Of a DNA stretch of 64,000 nucleotides, positions 36,693 to 46,735 are shown piece after piece; position 1 is the stretch's first letter; each line of letters begins with the position of its first letter. The notes under the pieces are model-generated. The model made no database searches and was not told the DNA's origin. It saw nothing but the letters and a program-made list of their open reading frames with translations. The position numbers and the translations under genes are program-made. The stretch is from Mycobacterium pseudokansasii (GTDB taxonomy: Bacteria > Actinomycetota > Actinomycetes > Mycobacteriales > Mycobacteriaceae): assembly GCF_900566075.1 (NCBI RefSeq), contig NZ_UPHU01000001.1, positions 1,488,001 to 1,552,000 on the forward strand, given 5' to 3'.

Positions 36693-39600
36693 AACACCTT
36701 CTGCCACAGCCGCACTCGGGGACACCCGACGGGTCGGTTACCGTCTGCAGCACGCGGAGGTGTTGAACTGGGGTACGTTCGACACCCAGGTCTGGCGGTT
36801 CAGCCCTGCCACCGATACCGCGCTGCTCACCGGTGATATCGGCTCGGGCAAGTCGACGATCGTCGACGCACTCACCACATTGCTGGTGCCGTCCCACAAG
36901 GCCGCCTACAACAAGGCCGCCGGCGCCGAGGCCAGGGAACGCACCCTGCGCTCCTACGTTGAAGGCCACTACAAGTCGGAGCGGAACGAGGCCACCGGAA
37001 AGTCCCGCGCCAAGGGACTGCGCGAGAACCGGGGCACGTACTCGGTGATCCTCGGAGTTTTCACCAACCACGGCTACGACGAGACGGTTACCCTGGCCTA
37101 GGTCTTCCAGCAGCGCGAGAGCACCGGACAGCCCCACCGCTTCTTCGTCGTCGCGACAAAACAACTGTCGATCGCGACGGACTTCGCCGACTTCGGTTCC
37201 GACCTGCGTGATCTGCGCAAGCGGCTGCGGGCCGCCGGAGCGGAAATCTTCGATGAATTCCCCAAATACGCAACCTCGTTGCGTCGCCTGCTTGGAATTC
37301 GATCGGAACAGGCCCTCGAGCTGTTTCACCAGACGGTCTCGCTGAAGTCCGTCGGCAACCTCAACGATTTCGTGCGTGACCACATGCTCGAACCGAGCGA
37401 TTCGACCGAGCGGGTGCGCGACATCATCGCCCATTTCGACGATCTGACCAAGGCTCACGACGCCGTCAAGCGGGCGCGCGAGCAACTCGAAGCGTTGGAG
37501 CCCGTCGTAGCGACAACGGCGAAGTACGACGATGCGCTGACGCAGCGCGACGCCCGGGAGCGGGAGCGATCCGCAGTCCGGGTCTTCATCGCAGAGCTTC
37601 GGTCAAATCTGCTGGCCGGCGAAATTTCCCAGCTGGAAACCGAGGGCGCGGCCCTGTGGCGGGAGCAGGACAGCGCCAAAGCCCGGCATCAGATGCTGAC
37701 GTGCGAACGCGAATCCCTCATCGAAGAGCGCGCAAAAGCGGGTGGCGATCGCATCGGCGAGCTGGAACGCCTGGCCCGCGAGGCGCGCGATCAGGCCGAA
37801 AAACGCCGTCGTGCAAGGACTTTGTTCGACGCCGCCGTCTTTGCCGCTGGACTGGGAGCGGTCGCCGGCAGCGCGGAGTTCGCAGCCCTATCCGCTCTGG
37901 TATCCGCCGAGCGTCCGCGGCTGGCGGCCGAGAAACGAGACCTTGACACGGCCTGCGCCGAAGCGATCGGGAACGAGAAGCAGCTGCAACGCAGGTGCGA
38001 TCACATCGCGCAGGAGCTCACGAGCCTGCAGCAGCGCACCAGCAACCTGCCCGTCGAGCAGGTTGAGGTGCGCGCTGAGCTGTGCGCGGCCCTCGGGCTG
38101 ACACCGGACGATCTTCCTTACGCGGGTGAGCTTCTCGATGTTTTCGACGAGCACGCCCAATGGCGGGGAGCCGCCGAACGCGTGTTGCGCGGGTTTGCCC
38201 TCTCGCTGCTGGTGCCTCAGCAGCACTACGATGCCGTCGCCGGATGGGTGAACGGTCGACGGCTGACGTTTCACGGCCGCGGCGGAAAGGTGACTGGAGC
38301 CAAGCTGGTCTACGAAAGAGTCGCGCGGCAACGTGTTCGCCTGCAGCCGCCGGAGCATGACGGGCTGCTGCTCGGCGACTGTATCGACGTCAAGGACGGG
38401 CAGTTCCGCGAATACCTCATCAACGAACTCACGAAACGCGCCGACTTCCGTTGCGCGGCAAGTCTTGAGGAATTCCGCAGCCAGCGGCGGGCCGTTACCC
38501 GCGAGGGCCAGGTGCGCTCCGGTGAGCGCCACGAGAAGGACGACCGGTATCGCGTCGACGACCCCCGTCGCTGGGTTCTCGGCTGGGCCAACGAACGAAA
38601 GATCGCCGCCCTGCGCACCGAGTTCGCCGAGCTCGAAGCCGAGCGCGAGGCGGCCGCATCCGAGCAAGCCCGGCTCAACACGTTGCGGGAAGCGCTGCAA
38701 GAGCGGCTGGACGCACTCCTTCGGATTGAGGGATTCCGCTCCTGGACCGATATCGACGTTGACGAGGCCGAGTCGCGCGCCAACGACTTGGACGCTGAAC
38801 GGGTTCGGTTGCAGGCCGGGTCATCGCGTTTGGAAGAGATCGCCCGAGCGCTCGAGAACAATGCCAAAGAAGCTGAGGCGGTGGCGAATTCGATCGAGCA
38901 ACTCACCGGCAGGCTAGCCACCACCGCCGCGAGGGCCAAGCAAGCAGAACTGGACAAGAATCGCGACGACGAACTCGTCGCGAAGCAGCCGGAGGCAGCG
39001 CTGGAGGCCGCCCGCCAATCCTACCCAGCCCTCGACGAGCGCCTGGGAAAGAACCGTCCGAAGCGGGCAGCGGAGTGCGCCGAGACCGAGAACGCGCTGG
39101 CCGCGGATCTGCATCAACGTATCGACCGGCTTAACAAAGAACTTGGCGGTCATGCGCAGAGCTTGATCCAGTCCATGCTCAAGGTCTTGACCCGGTGGCC
39201 TGAGCTTCGCGCGGATATGGACGCCAATGTCGATGCCCGCCAAGAGTTTCTGGCCTTCCGAGACCGCATCGCGACTGACGATCTTCCGCGGTTCGAAAGC
39301 GAGTTCAAGGAACAGCTCAACAAGAACGCCATTCAGGAGCTGGCCGGGTTCAACAACTGGCTGCACCGGCAAGCCTCGGTGATCGACGAACGCGTCGACC
39401 GCATCAACGAGGCGCTCGGCGCGGTGCCCTACAACCCGGGCCGCTTCATCCGGTTGGAGAAGGAGCCGACCAACAACCAGGACGTGGCGCAGTTCCGTTC
39501 GGACTTGCGCAACCTGACCAATGACAGCCTCGCGCTCGACGGCGACTAATACTCCGAGCAGCGCTTCCTCGACGTCAAGCGGATCATCGAGCGCTTCCGC

Positions 39601-40084
39601 GTGTCGCGATCGCTACGCCGAATCGGACAAGAACTGGACCCGACGGGTTACCGACGTGCGCAACTGGTTCGTCTTCTCCGCTTCCGAGCGCGACGTGGAA
39701 ACCGGTGCCGAATGGGAGCATTACAGCGACTCCGACGGCAAGTCCGGCGGCCAGAAGGAGAAGCTCGCCTACACGATCCTGGCGGCGTCGCTCGCCTACC
39801 AATTCGGGCTGGAGTGGGGTGCGCAGCGGTCACGAGACTTCCGGTTCGCGGTCATCGACGAGGCATTCGGGCGCGGCTCCGACGTCTCGACACGCTACGC
39901 ACTGGATCTTTTTGCGACGCTCGGGCTGCAACTTCTCATTGTCACGCCGCTGCAGAAGGTTCACGTCATCGAGCCGTACGTGAAGGCGATCGGATTCGTC
40001 GACAATCCGACTGGAACATTCTCTCGCCTCCAGACGATGACGATCGAGGAGTATCGGATACGACGGGACGGACGGCGGCCATGA
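36685..40084 (+). pseudogene. jetC: Wadjet SMC ATPase jetC, inactivated by two stops and a frameshift
   Basis: The gene would encode about 1132 residues of a MukB-like SMC ATPase. Walker A GDIGSGKST lies near residue 55. TAG at 37099-37101 cuts the frame after VTLA; it continues in the same frame VFQQRESTG. The coiled-coil arms and hinge fill 37.5-39.4 kb. TAA at 39547-39549 interrupts LDGD and YSEQRFLDV, again in one frame. Then an extra base near 39601 shifts the frame, after which the signature KSGGQKEKLAY and Walker B RFAVIDEAFG are read. The head domain halves are thus separated and no active ATPase can be made. The end overlaps jetD by ATGA. Confidence 0.88.
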
Positions 40085-41240
40085 GCGCCGGGTGGACCAC
40101 GCCAAACGACATCGCCGCCAGGGTCAGACGCCGGTGGGACGACGGATCGCTGTTACGTGCCTACGCCAACGGTGATCGGTTTGATCCGATCGAAGTCCCG
40201 CTTCGTGGCCCCAAACCGTCGCAAGTCGGCGACGATCTCGCCGCCGCCCGCGAGTGGGTGGCCGCTCTGGATGCCGGCCGTCGCGACGACAGCCGATACA
40301 CCCTGCAGTGGCAATCGATCGGAGGCCGACAGATTGGCCGTAACCGGCTGCCCATCCGCGCGGTGGTGTCGATGGACCAGGCCTGGGCGCTGTTGGGCGT
40401 GACGACTTTGGTTCGGCGTTTCGACGAGCTCCTGGTTCTCGCACAACAACATCCGCAAGTTCGGAAGTGGATAGTTGACAATCCGCACCGTGCGCTGGCG
40501 CTGGCGCACGAGATGCCACAGCTGATCGCTGCCTACACTTGGCTGGACGCTCACCGCAATTCGAACCGGTATCTGCGCGAGATCAGCGCACCCGGCGTCG
40601 ATACCAAATTCGCTGAAAGGCACCGACCGGTCCTGGCGGCGATGCTTGGCGTTTCCTCGACAGCCTCGGGATTCCTGGCCGGCCTTGGCCTCAAATGCAA
40701 GCCGGGATTGGTTCGGCTGCGCCCGGCGCCGTCGTTGGCCTCCCGGCTCCGCTCACCGAGCTGGCGGTGCGTTCCGAGGAGTTGGCGCAGCTCGCGGTGC
40801 AACCACGCGCAGCGGTAATCATCGAAAACGAGATCAGCTATCTGTCCGTCGACGTCCCGAAACACGGCGTCGTGGTCGGGGGGAAGGGTTTCGAGGTCGA
40901 CAGCGTTGGTCGACTGCCATGGCTGGCGGAAGCCAGGGTTCTGTACTGGGGAGACATCGACACCCATGGATTCGCCATACTCGACCGGCTGCGGGCGTGG
41001 CTCCCGCAAGCGCGCTCAGTGCTCATGGACCGTGAAACGCTGCTCGCGCACCGCGACCGTTGGGTGACCGAAGACCGTCCGGCCACGTCCGTTCTCACGC
41101 GCCTGACGCCCGACGAGCAGGACCTCTACTCGGATCTGGTCGCAGACGGATTGGGTGAACGCGTGCGTCTCGAACAGGAGCGAATCGACTGGCAGTGGAC
41201 TATACATCGGCTATCAGGTGTTATCAGCGCGGGGATTTGA
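40081..41240 (+). pseudogene. jetD: Wadjet nuclease jetD, frameshifted
   Basis: JetD is the topoisomerase VI-like (Toprim) nuclease that cuts plasmid DNA held by JetABC. The N-terminal DUF3322 part (MSAGWTTPNDIAARVRRR) is read to about residue 218. A missing G near 40737 (in GTTGGCCTC) then shifts the frame. The Toprim part follows in the other frame, with VIIENEISYL for the Glu and YWGDIDTHGFAILDRL for the DxD. Restored length is about 386 residues, normal for JetD. As read, the product loses the whole catalytic domain. Confidence 0.85.
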
Positions 41241-41500
41241 TGAACGGTCGTCGAATTGTCGTTGCACGTGATGTGCCTGTAGCCGCGTCCCAAGTTCGGT
41301 GTATGACCTAGGAGTGGCGCAGACGATGGAATGTGATGTCGGACAGGCCCACCGCCGCCGCGCGGTCGAAACGCTGGACGAGATGAACTCGTGACAACAT
41401 GGTACAAACGCGCCGTCGAACCCATCCGTCGCCAGCATGCCGGCCTCTCATTGAGATGGAGGGATGGGTGCAGTAGCGTTACGCAAGCTCAGAAGGGGTA

Positions 41501-41623
41501 ATGATGTTCGGCGACGCTGATTTACACCCGGGGAAGCCCTACCGCCCGCCTAAACACGCCCAGGATCGGGCCGATCGACTATCGCGAGAACAACCGGCGG
41601 CGCAATGCAGCTGCGGTACATAA
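41501..41623 (+). CDS. Possible small ORF upstream of the DUF1023 gene
   Basis: ATG 41501 after AGAAGGGG (41491-41498) opens a 40-residue, Pro- and Arg-rich peptide (MMFGDADLHPGKPYRPPK) that ends within the start of the next gene, with an ATG overlap at 41605. The overlap suggests translational coupling. It resembles nothing known to me. The 260 bp between jetD and this ORF show no other gene with clear support. Confidence 0.35.
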   Translation: MMFGDADLHPGKPYRPPKHAQDRADRLSREQPAAQCSCGT

Positions 41624-43371
41624 GTATCCCGGCGTTGATCGCGGAGGCCGGTGGGGATCCGTGGGCGATCAACCAGAGCCTGCAAACTGGTCAGCCGTTG
41701 CAGATTTCCCATCTAGCCGAAGCCTTTCACGCTGCTGGCAGATGCACCGCCGAGGCCGAAGCTGCGTTCGAGCAAGCCCGGCGCCGGTTCGATGCTGCCT
41801 GGAATCATCAGAACGGTGACCACCCGATCAATGATTCTGCAGAAGTTCAGCGGACCGTCCAGTCGCTCGGTGCGCAGTCGCTGCAGTTGCCGAAGATCGG
41901 AGCCGACCTCGAAAACATTACCGCCGCGTTGGCCGAGGCGCAGAAAAGCGCTGGTGGCCAGATCGCTGCGCTGGAAGGTCAATTGGGGCGGCTCGATGAA
42001 TTGATTGGTCAGGCCCTCGAGATGGAAAAAGACATCCACCCCAGCCCTGCGGACAGGGACGCGCTCGATACGTTTATCAACGCTTGTGAAGACGACGCGA
42101 TCCGCGACACTAAGGCCGCTGTGGGCCAGCTAGAGGCGACTCGCAATGGCTACTCGGCCACATTGCAGAACTCATTGTCCAGTTTGCGCGCCGACGGCTA
42201 CGACCCCGCCAGTATCCAGGCGGTCGAGGGTCCGCAGTCGCCGGTGCCGGTACTGCCGGATGACCCTCAACAGTTTGCGCAAGCATGGAACGCTCTCACC
42301 CCGGAGCAAAAGGACGCCGAGTACCACCAGAATCCGTTTATTGGCAGCCATCCTGGAATGCCGTGGGACCCGCCAGATCATCTCGGCAAAGACCACTACA
42401 ATCGGCTGCACCTGTCAGACTTGCAGCAGCACACCCAGGCCGATGTCGACCGAATGCAGCAGCGCGTCAACCAACTCCTCAATGGGCTGTACATGGGTGA
42501 CCACAGCCAGTCGACCACCGACGAACTCAACGCCCTAAGGCCTCAATTGCTAGCGGCCCGACACACCCTGGAGGGCTACAAGACTGTGCAGGCCACCCTG
42601 AACCGCAACGACGGTGTAAAGCGCTACCTCGGCCTCATCGATGACAAAGGTCACGCGGCAGTAGCCATCGGGAACCCCGACTATGCCACGCGCAATGCCA
42701 TCTTGGTGCCCGGCACCGGCCAAGACCTCTCAGCCTTTGAAGGCAGCGATTCCAAATCTCTGGCCATGTTCCGCGCCGCGCTGCGCGCCGACCCCAGCCT
42801 CAACCCGAGCGATGTCGCGGTCACGACGTGGATGGGCTACGACCGGCCGATGAATCTTTTCGAGGCCGCATCCCCCGATCGGGCCCGCGCCGGTGCAGAG
42901 GCGCTCGATTCGTTCGAAAGCGGGATGCGGGCCTCCCATGTCGGTGGGCCGTCGATCGACACTGTGATCGGGCACAGCTACGGCTCAACGGAGGTCGGCG
43001 CAGCCGCGACAGGCGGGCACCATCTCGACGTCAATAACGTCATCGCGGTCGGCAGTCCCGGGATGCTCTCGCACCATGCCGGCGACTTGAATCTTGATGC
43101 CGGTGCCACCGTTTACGGCATGAGGGCGCGTAACGACATCATCGAAATGGTCACCGACCTGACCCTCGGTCATGACCCTGCGGCTTCGGAGTTTGGCGGG
43201 ACACGGTTGGTGGCGGCGCCGGGCCCCAGCAGCGATCCGGTTGGATTGACGCCTAGCGTCGCGGCCCATAGCAGCTACTGGGATTACGACAACCCGGCGC
43301 TGCGTAACATGGGCGCCGTTATCGCTGGCGTTCCGGCTCCCCAAGTCATTCCAAACGAGGGGGGACGTTAG
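41605..43371 (+). CDS. DUF1023-type alpha/beta hydrolase with helical N-terminal domain
   Basis: The 588-residue protein begins with a helical region (about 1-330; AEAEAAFEQARRRFDAAWNH is typical of such mycobacterial proteins, some annotated as TPR-repeat or WXG-like). It ends in a DUF1023 alpha/beta hydrolase domain with the nucleophile elbow GHSYGS (Ser458). The PGTGQDLSAFEGSD segment precedes it. No signal peptide is present; several relatives are thought to be linked with type VII secretion. It is followed by two lipoprotein genes in the same direction, which suggests one operon. The substrate is unknown. Confidence 0.82.
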   Translation: MQLRYISIPALIAEAGGDPWAINQSLQTGQPLQISHLAEAFHAAGRCTAEAEAAFEQARRRFDAAWNHQNGDHPINDSAEVQRTVQSLGAQSLQLPKIGADLENITAALAEAQKSAGGQIAALEGQLGRLDELIGQALEMEKDIHPSPADRDALDTFINACEDDAIRDTKAAVGQLEATRNGYSATLQNSLSSLRADGYDPASIQAVEGPQSPVPVLPDDPQQFAQAWNALTPEQKDAEYHQNPFIGSHPGMPWDPPDHLGKDHYNRLHLSDLQQHTQADVDRMQQRVNQLLNGLYMGDHSQSTTDELNALRPQLLAARHTLEGYKTVQATLNRNDGVKRYLGLIDDKGHAAVAIGNPDYATRNAILVPGTGQDLSAFEGSDSKSLAMFRAALRADPSLNPSDVAVTTWMGYDRPMNLFEAASPDRARAGAEALDSFESGMRASHVGGPSIDTVIGHSYGSTEVGAAATGGHHLDVNNVIAVGSPGMLSHHAGDLNLDAGATVYGMRARNDIIEMVTDLTLGHDPAASEFGGTRLVAAPGPSSDPVGLTPSVAAHSSYWDYDNPALRNMGAVIAGVPAPQVIPNEGGR

Positions 43372-43376
43372 GCGAA

Positions 43377-44003
43377 ATGAACCATCTGCACCGGCCATCT
43401 AGACTGCGCATCCTCACTGCTCTGTTGATCGTGATGTTGGTCGGTGCTTGCAGTCACGGCAGCCCGCTCGGGCCGCCCACACCTACAGGCGCCACCGTCC
43501 TTGGAGGCACACCCATGGAGTCAGCACCGGCACCGCCACCGGGATGGAAGTTGCAACCCGTGGTGCCCGAAACCCAGCAGCAAGCCCAAGACGCGCTGAT
43601 TGGATACCTCACGAAGACCCTACAGAACCTTCCCCCGGGAACAACTATTGACGCCACCCGCTATAGCGGTGGAGCCAACACCGTCCCGTGCAAAGATGTC
43701 ATCAGCGGTACGCCGCCCTTAGAGCTATCCACGGTCGGCGACCTCAAGCCTCCTCCCGGCGCCGACGTGGATGCCATAATTGCGAAGACCGGCGACATCT
43801 GGAAAAGCTGGGGCTGGTACGTCTTCGAACGAGACGGCTTCTACAAGCCCAACCGGTTTGGATATTCCCCTGACGGCTACAGCTTGAGCATCGAAGCGAC
43901 ATCCCGACCGGGCTACCCGCCCACTCTCGGGGGAGTATCACCTTGCTTTCCCCCCGATGTTCCGAATGATCGCAGCCCCTTTCCTATGATTCTCACTGCG
44001 TGA
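43377..44003 (+). CDS. Lipoprotein, first of two tandem paralogues
   Basis: The 208-residue protein has a lipoprotein signal ending in VGACSHG (Cys about 25), a Pro-rich linker and a compact domain with KLQPVVPETQQQAQDAL, GDIWKSWGWYVFERDG and RFGYSPDGYSL. Two further Cys, in VPCKDV and SPCFPP, probably form a disulfide. The fold and the tandem pair recall the mycobacterial LppA/LppB lipoproteins, though similarity is loose. It starts five bases after the DUF1023 gene and so is probably co-translated with it. Confidence 0.8.
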   Translation: MNHLHRPSRLRILTALLIVMLVGACSHGSPLGPPTPTGATVLGGTPMESAPAPPPGWKLQPVVPETQQQAQDALIGYLTKTLQNLPPGTTIDATRYSGGANTVPCKDVISGTPPLELSTVGDLKPPPGADVDAIIAKTGDIWKSWGWYVFERDGFYKPNRFGYSPDGYSLSIEATSRPGYPPTLGGVSPCFPPDVPNDRSPFPMILTA

Positions 44004-44306
44004 TGACGCTGGGCAACCGTAATGGACAACCCGATAGAACACTATCCACTGAAGTTGACGACCTACCGCCGAAAGTCCGCCGACTCGTGTCGGCGAAAGT
44101 GTCACTGGCGCAGGCTGAATCGCGCTGTCGGGCAACCTGTAAGCGGTCGTCGGGCAGGTTGACAACCTTTCACTTTGGTGATGGTGTCGAGCCACCGTGG
44201 GTGACGTCGGCTTGTGAAAGTCGGTTGGCGCCGCGTTGATGGGGCTCGGGGTTTGTGCGCCGGGTGAGCGCTGGTCATCCTTAACGATGGAGGACATTGA
44301 ACCCCG
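44004..44306 (+). other. Spacer between the two lipoprotein paralogues, no gene seen
   Basis: The 303 bp hold no coding signal on either strand. A GGAGG (44288-44292) precedes the second lipoprotein gene's ATG at some distance. The spacer probably arose with the duplication, but it shows no clear homology to the region upstream of the first copy. Confidence 0.5.
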
Positions 44307-44870
44307 ATGATCCGCGTCAGCCAACCACCATTTGCCGCATTTGCGGTTGCCCTCACGATCGTGCTGTTCGTCTGTGCCTGCAGTCACGACAGCCCGCTCG
44401 GGCCGCCTACACCAGCCGGCGCCACCCCACTAGGAGGACCAACTATGGAATCCGGACCGCCGCCACCACCTGGATGGAAGCTCCAGCCCGCCATTCCCGA
44501 AACTCAGCAGCAGGCACAGGACATTGTGATCGGATACCTGAAGAAGACCCTGCAGGCGCTTCCACCGGGAATAACGCTGGACGCCACGCGCTACAGCAGC
44601 GGCGCCACCGTCGCCCCGTGTCAGGATGTCACCAGCGGCACCTCGCCGATGGAATTGGCAACAAATGGCGATTTGACATTCCCACCAGGTATCGACTCCG
44701 AAGCTCTCATCGTCAAGACCGGTGATATCTGGAAAAGCTGGGGCTGGTACGTCTACGAACGGGACGGCTTCTACAAACCGAATCGCTTTGGCTACGCACC
44801 AGACGGTTACATTCTGCAAATAGTGGCGCGATACAAGTCCGGGTATCCCCCTAGCCTTCAAGGTATTTGA
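44307..44870 (+). CDS. Second lipoprotein paralogue, truncated by a premature TGA
   Basis: The 187-residue product has the lipobox VCACSHD and matches the first copy along its length (PETQQQAQD, GDIWKSWGWYV, ERDGFYKPNRFGY). At 44868-44870 a TGA stands where the first copy has TCA for Ser. The following in-frame codons still read PCFPPDLPSDRS and MILTA up to the old stop at 44931-44933. The last 21 residues, with the conserved Cys, are therefore lost by one C-to-G change. The protein may be unstable or have a changed disulfide. Confidence 0.8.
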   Translation: MIRVSQPPFAAFAVALTIVLFVCACSHDSPLGPPTPAGATPLGGPTMESGPPPPPGWKLQPAIPETQQQAQDIVIGYLKKTLQALPPGITLDATRYSSGATVAPCQDVTSGTSPMELATNGDLTFPPGIDSEALIVKTGDIWKSWGWYVYERDGFYKPNRFGYAPDGYILQIVARYKSGYPPSLQGI

Positions 44871-45117
44871 CCTTGCTTTCCCCCCGATCTGCCCAGTGAT
44901 CGCAGCCGTTTTCCGATGATTCTTACTGCGTGAAACAGAGGGCCATCCTTAACGGACAAACAAAACGCTGCGGTGTAGGCCACCATGGGGATGCTGGCCG
45001 TACGATTGGCTCGATGAAAAGTTCTTCTGAATTGGTAGCGGTCGTCTGATCGAGGATGAACGTGATTCGGAAAGACACCGGAGTGCGCTGTCCCGCTTCG
45101 GCTGCCCCTGAGAAAAC

Positions 45118-45486
45118 ATGACGACGATGACCGTAGTTCGTGCCGAACTGGCACCAAAGTTCTACTTTGGTGACGACGCGGTGTTGTTGGCCATGGACAC
45201 CGCTGGGGTGAACACCGTCCTGGCAGCGCTGTTTCAGGCTGAGCGCCAGGGGTCGTCTCGGATACCGCACGACGGGAAGATCCACGAATTCCTGATCGAT
45301 CCCGGCGCGGCTGACATCGAGCTGCACGACGACAAGGTCGTGTGGCGGCTTGACGATGCCACGGCGATAGAAATCATCGAGTTGTTGACGGCGATGACTC
45401 ATAGCACCACAGGTGCGGGTCATTACTATGTCGACATTTCCGCACCCACCGAGACGCTTGTTCTCTCCCGGAACGAGTGCGTGTAG
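45118..45486 (+). CDS. Hypothetical protein, 122 residues
   Basis: ATG 45118 begins MTTMTVVRAELAPKFYFGDD; the protein has no Cys cluster, signal or membrane segment. It is acidic and looks like a compact alpha/beta protein, with LDDATAIEIIELLTAM as a likely helix. The ATG comes after AGAAAAC without a strong ribosome site. It lies after the lipoprotein pair and before the lipid operon on the other strand. No family is recognised; small immunity-like proteins are one possibility. Confidence 0.6.
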   Translation: MTTMTVVRAELAPKFYFGDDAVLLAMDTAGVNTVLAALFQAERQGSSRIPHDGKIHEFLIDPGAADIELHDDKVVWRLDDATAIEIIELLTAMTHSTTGAGHYYVDISAPTETLVLSRNECV

Positions 45487-45493
45487 CCCGGGC

Positions 45494-45640
45494 AGCTGGG
45501 ATCGGTGGATCGACGCCGAAAAGCTGCTGATCACAACCAATCGCGACGGCCTCGGTCGAAGTCTCGAGGATTTCCTGTGGGTGTTGGGCGCCCAAGTCGT
45601 ATGGGGCCGGCGTGAGCCGGTCCACAATCCCCAAGTACCG
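45494..45640 (+). other. Possible coding remnant downstream of the hypothetical gene
   Basis: In another frame than the previous gene, this stretch reads WDRWIDAEKLLITTNRDGLG and then LEDFLWVLGAQVVWGRR, with high third-position GC and protein-like composition. It has no plausible start of its own. It may be the end of a lost gene or an extension of the preceding gene after a frameshift. Confidence 0.3.
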
Positions 45641-45648
45641 CCACCCAC

Positions 45649-46725
45649 TCAGGCGTCGATCACCACCCGATCGCTTTTCGCCCGCGACACGCAGACCAGC
45701 ATGTCGTCCTCGCCCTCTGCCGCGCGCCCCCGATGATCAACCGCGCCGGCCAGCACCTTGACTTTGCAGGTCCCGCAGAACCCTTGCTGGCACGAATATG
45801 CCGTCGCCGGATCGCAATCGAGCATGACGCCCAGCGCCGACCGGTTGGCGGGCACGTCCAGCACCCGCCGTGAGCGTGCCAGTTCCAGCTGAAACGCAAC
45901 ACCGTCGACCACGGGTGGGGGACCGAACCGCTCATAGTGCAAGGGCGCGTGAGCGTATCGGCCCCGCGCTACCCGCACGGACTCCAGCATCCCGGTCGGG
46001 CCGCACACATACACCGCCGTCGTCGGCCCGGCTCCGGCCAGCAGGTCCTCGGCGGTGGGGAAGCGGCCGCGCTCGTCGTCGGCCCACACGGTCACCCGAT
46101 CCGGTGCCACCGCCGCCACTTCGTCCAGCAACGGCATGTAGGCCCGGCTCCTGCCGGCATATATTGCGCGCCAGTCGATTCCATGCTGATGGGCCAGCCG
46201 GATCATTGGCAGGATCGGCGTCACCCCGATGCCGCCGATGACGAACAACACGGGCCGTTCGTCGGTGACGAGGTAAAACGCGTTGCGTGGACCGTCGAAC
46301 ATCAGCGTGTCACCCTCGGCGAAGGCCTCATGCATCTCAATCGAACCGCCTCCGCCGTCGGCGACTCGGCGCACGGCGATGCGGTAGTCGATGCGCCGGC
46401 CGGGCGGACCGCACAGTGAGTACTGCCGGCGGCGCCCCGAAGGCAGCCGAACGTCGATGTGCGCCCCGGGGGTCCAGGACGGCAACAGCCCACCGTCGGA
46501 GTCGGTCAACGTCAACGCAATCACGTCGGGGGCAACCAATTCGCGTTTGGTGACCACCGCGGCGGTGGTCCGCTGCACCGGCACTATCCGCGTTGGCGTC
46601 CACCGCGACGCCGAGGCGAACCCGCCGAAGAGGGCGCCCACGCCGCACAATGCGGTCAACATGCGATCGCGGCTGCGCCGGCCGTACAGATCGGCGGGTC
46701 TGCTGCTCCAAATAGTGTGCGCCAC
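45649..46725 (-). CDS. Flavin-dependent oxidoreductase with C-terminal 2Fe-2S ferredoxin domain
   Basis: From GTG 46725 (VAHTIWSSRPADLYG) the product has 358 residues in the phthalate dioxygenase reductase/VanB arrangement. A flavin-binding barrel comes first (RQYSLCGPPGRR binds the flavin), then an NAD-binding domain (VLFVIGGIGVTPILPM and YVCGPTGML), then a plant-type ferredoxin (CQQGFCGTCKV plus a late Cys in MLVCVSRA). It passes electrons from NAD(P)H to an oxygenase; none is present in the window. An N-terminal extension of about 40 residues has a hydrophobic patch. It starts ten bases after the EphD-like gene ends. Confidence 0.9.
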   Translation of the reverse strand: MAHTIWSSRPADLYGRRSRDRMLTALCGVGALFGGFASASRWTPTRIVPVQRTTAAVVTKRELVAPDVIALTLTDSDGGLLPSWTPGAHIDVRLPSGRRRQYSLCGPPGRRIDYRIAVRRVADGGGGSIEMHEAFAEGDTLMFDGPRNAFYLVTDERPVLFVIGGIGVTPILPMIRLAHQHGIDWRAIYAGRSRAYMPLLDEVAAVAPDRVTVWADDERGRFPTAEDLLAGAGPTTAVYVCGPTGMLESVRVARGRYAHAPLHYERFGPPPVVDGVAFQLELARSRRVLDVPANRSALGVMLDCDPATAYSCQQGFCGTCKVKVLAGAVDHRGRAAEGEDDMLVCVSRAKSDRVVIDA

Positions 46726-46735
46726 AATAAGTTCC

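Noticed and set aside
37279..39549. 756-codon frame as a separate gene inside jetC
   Set aside because: It is in the same frame as the jetC 5' part and lacks Walker A and signature motifs; it is the middle of one broken gene, not an own gene.
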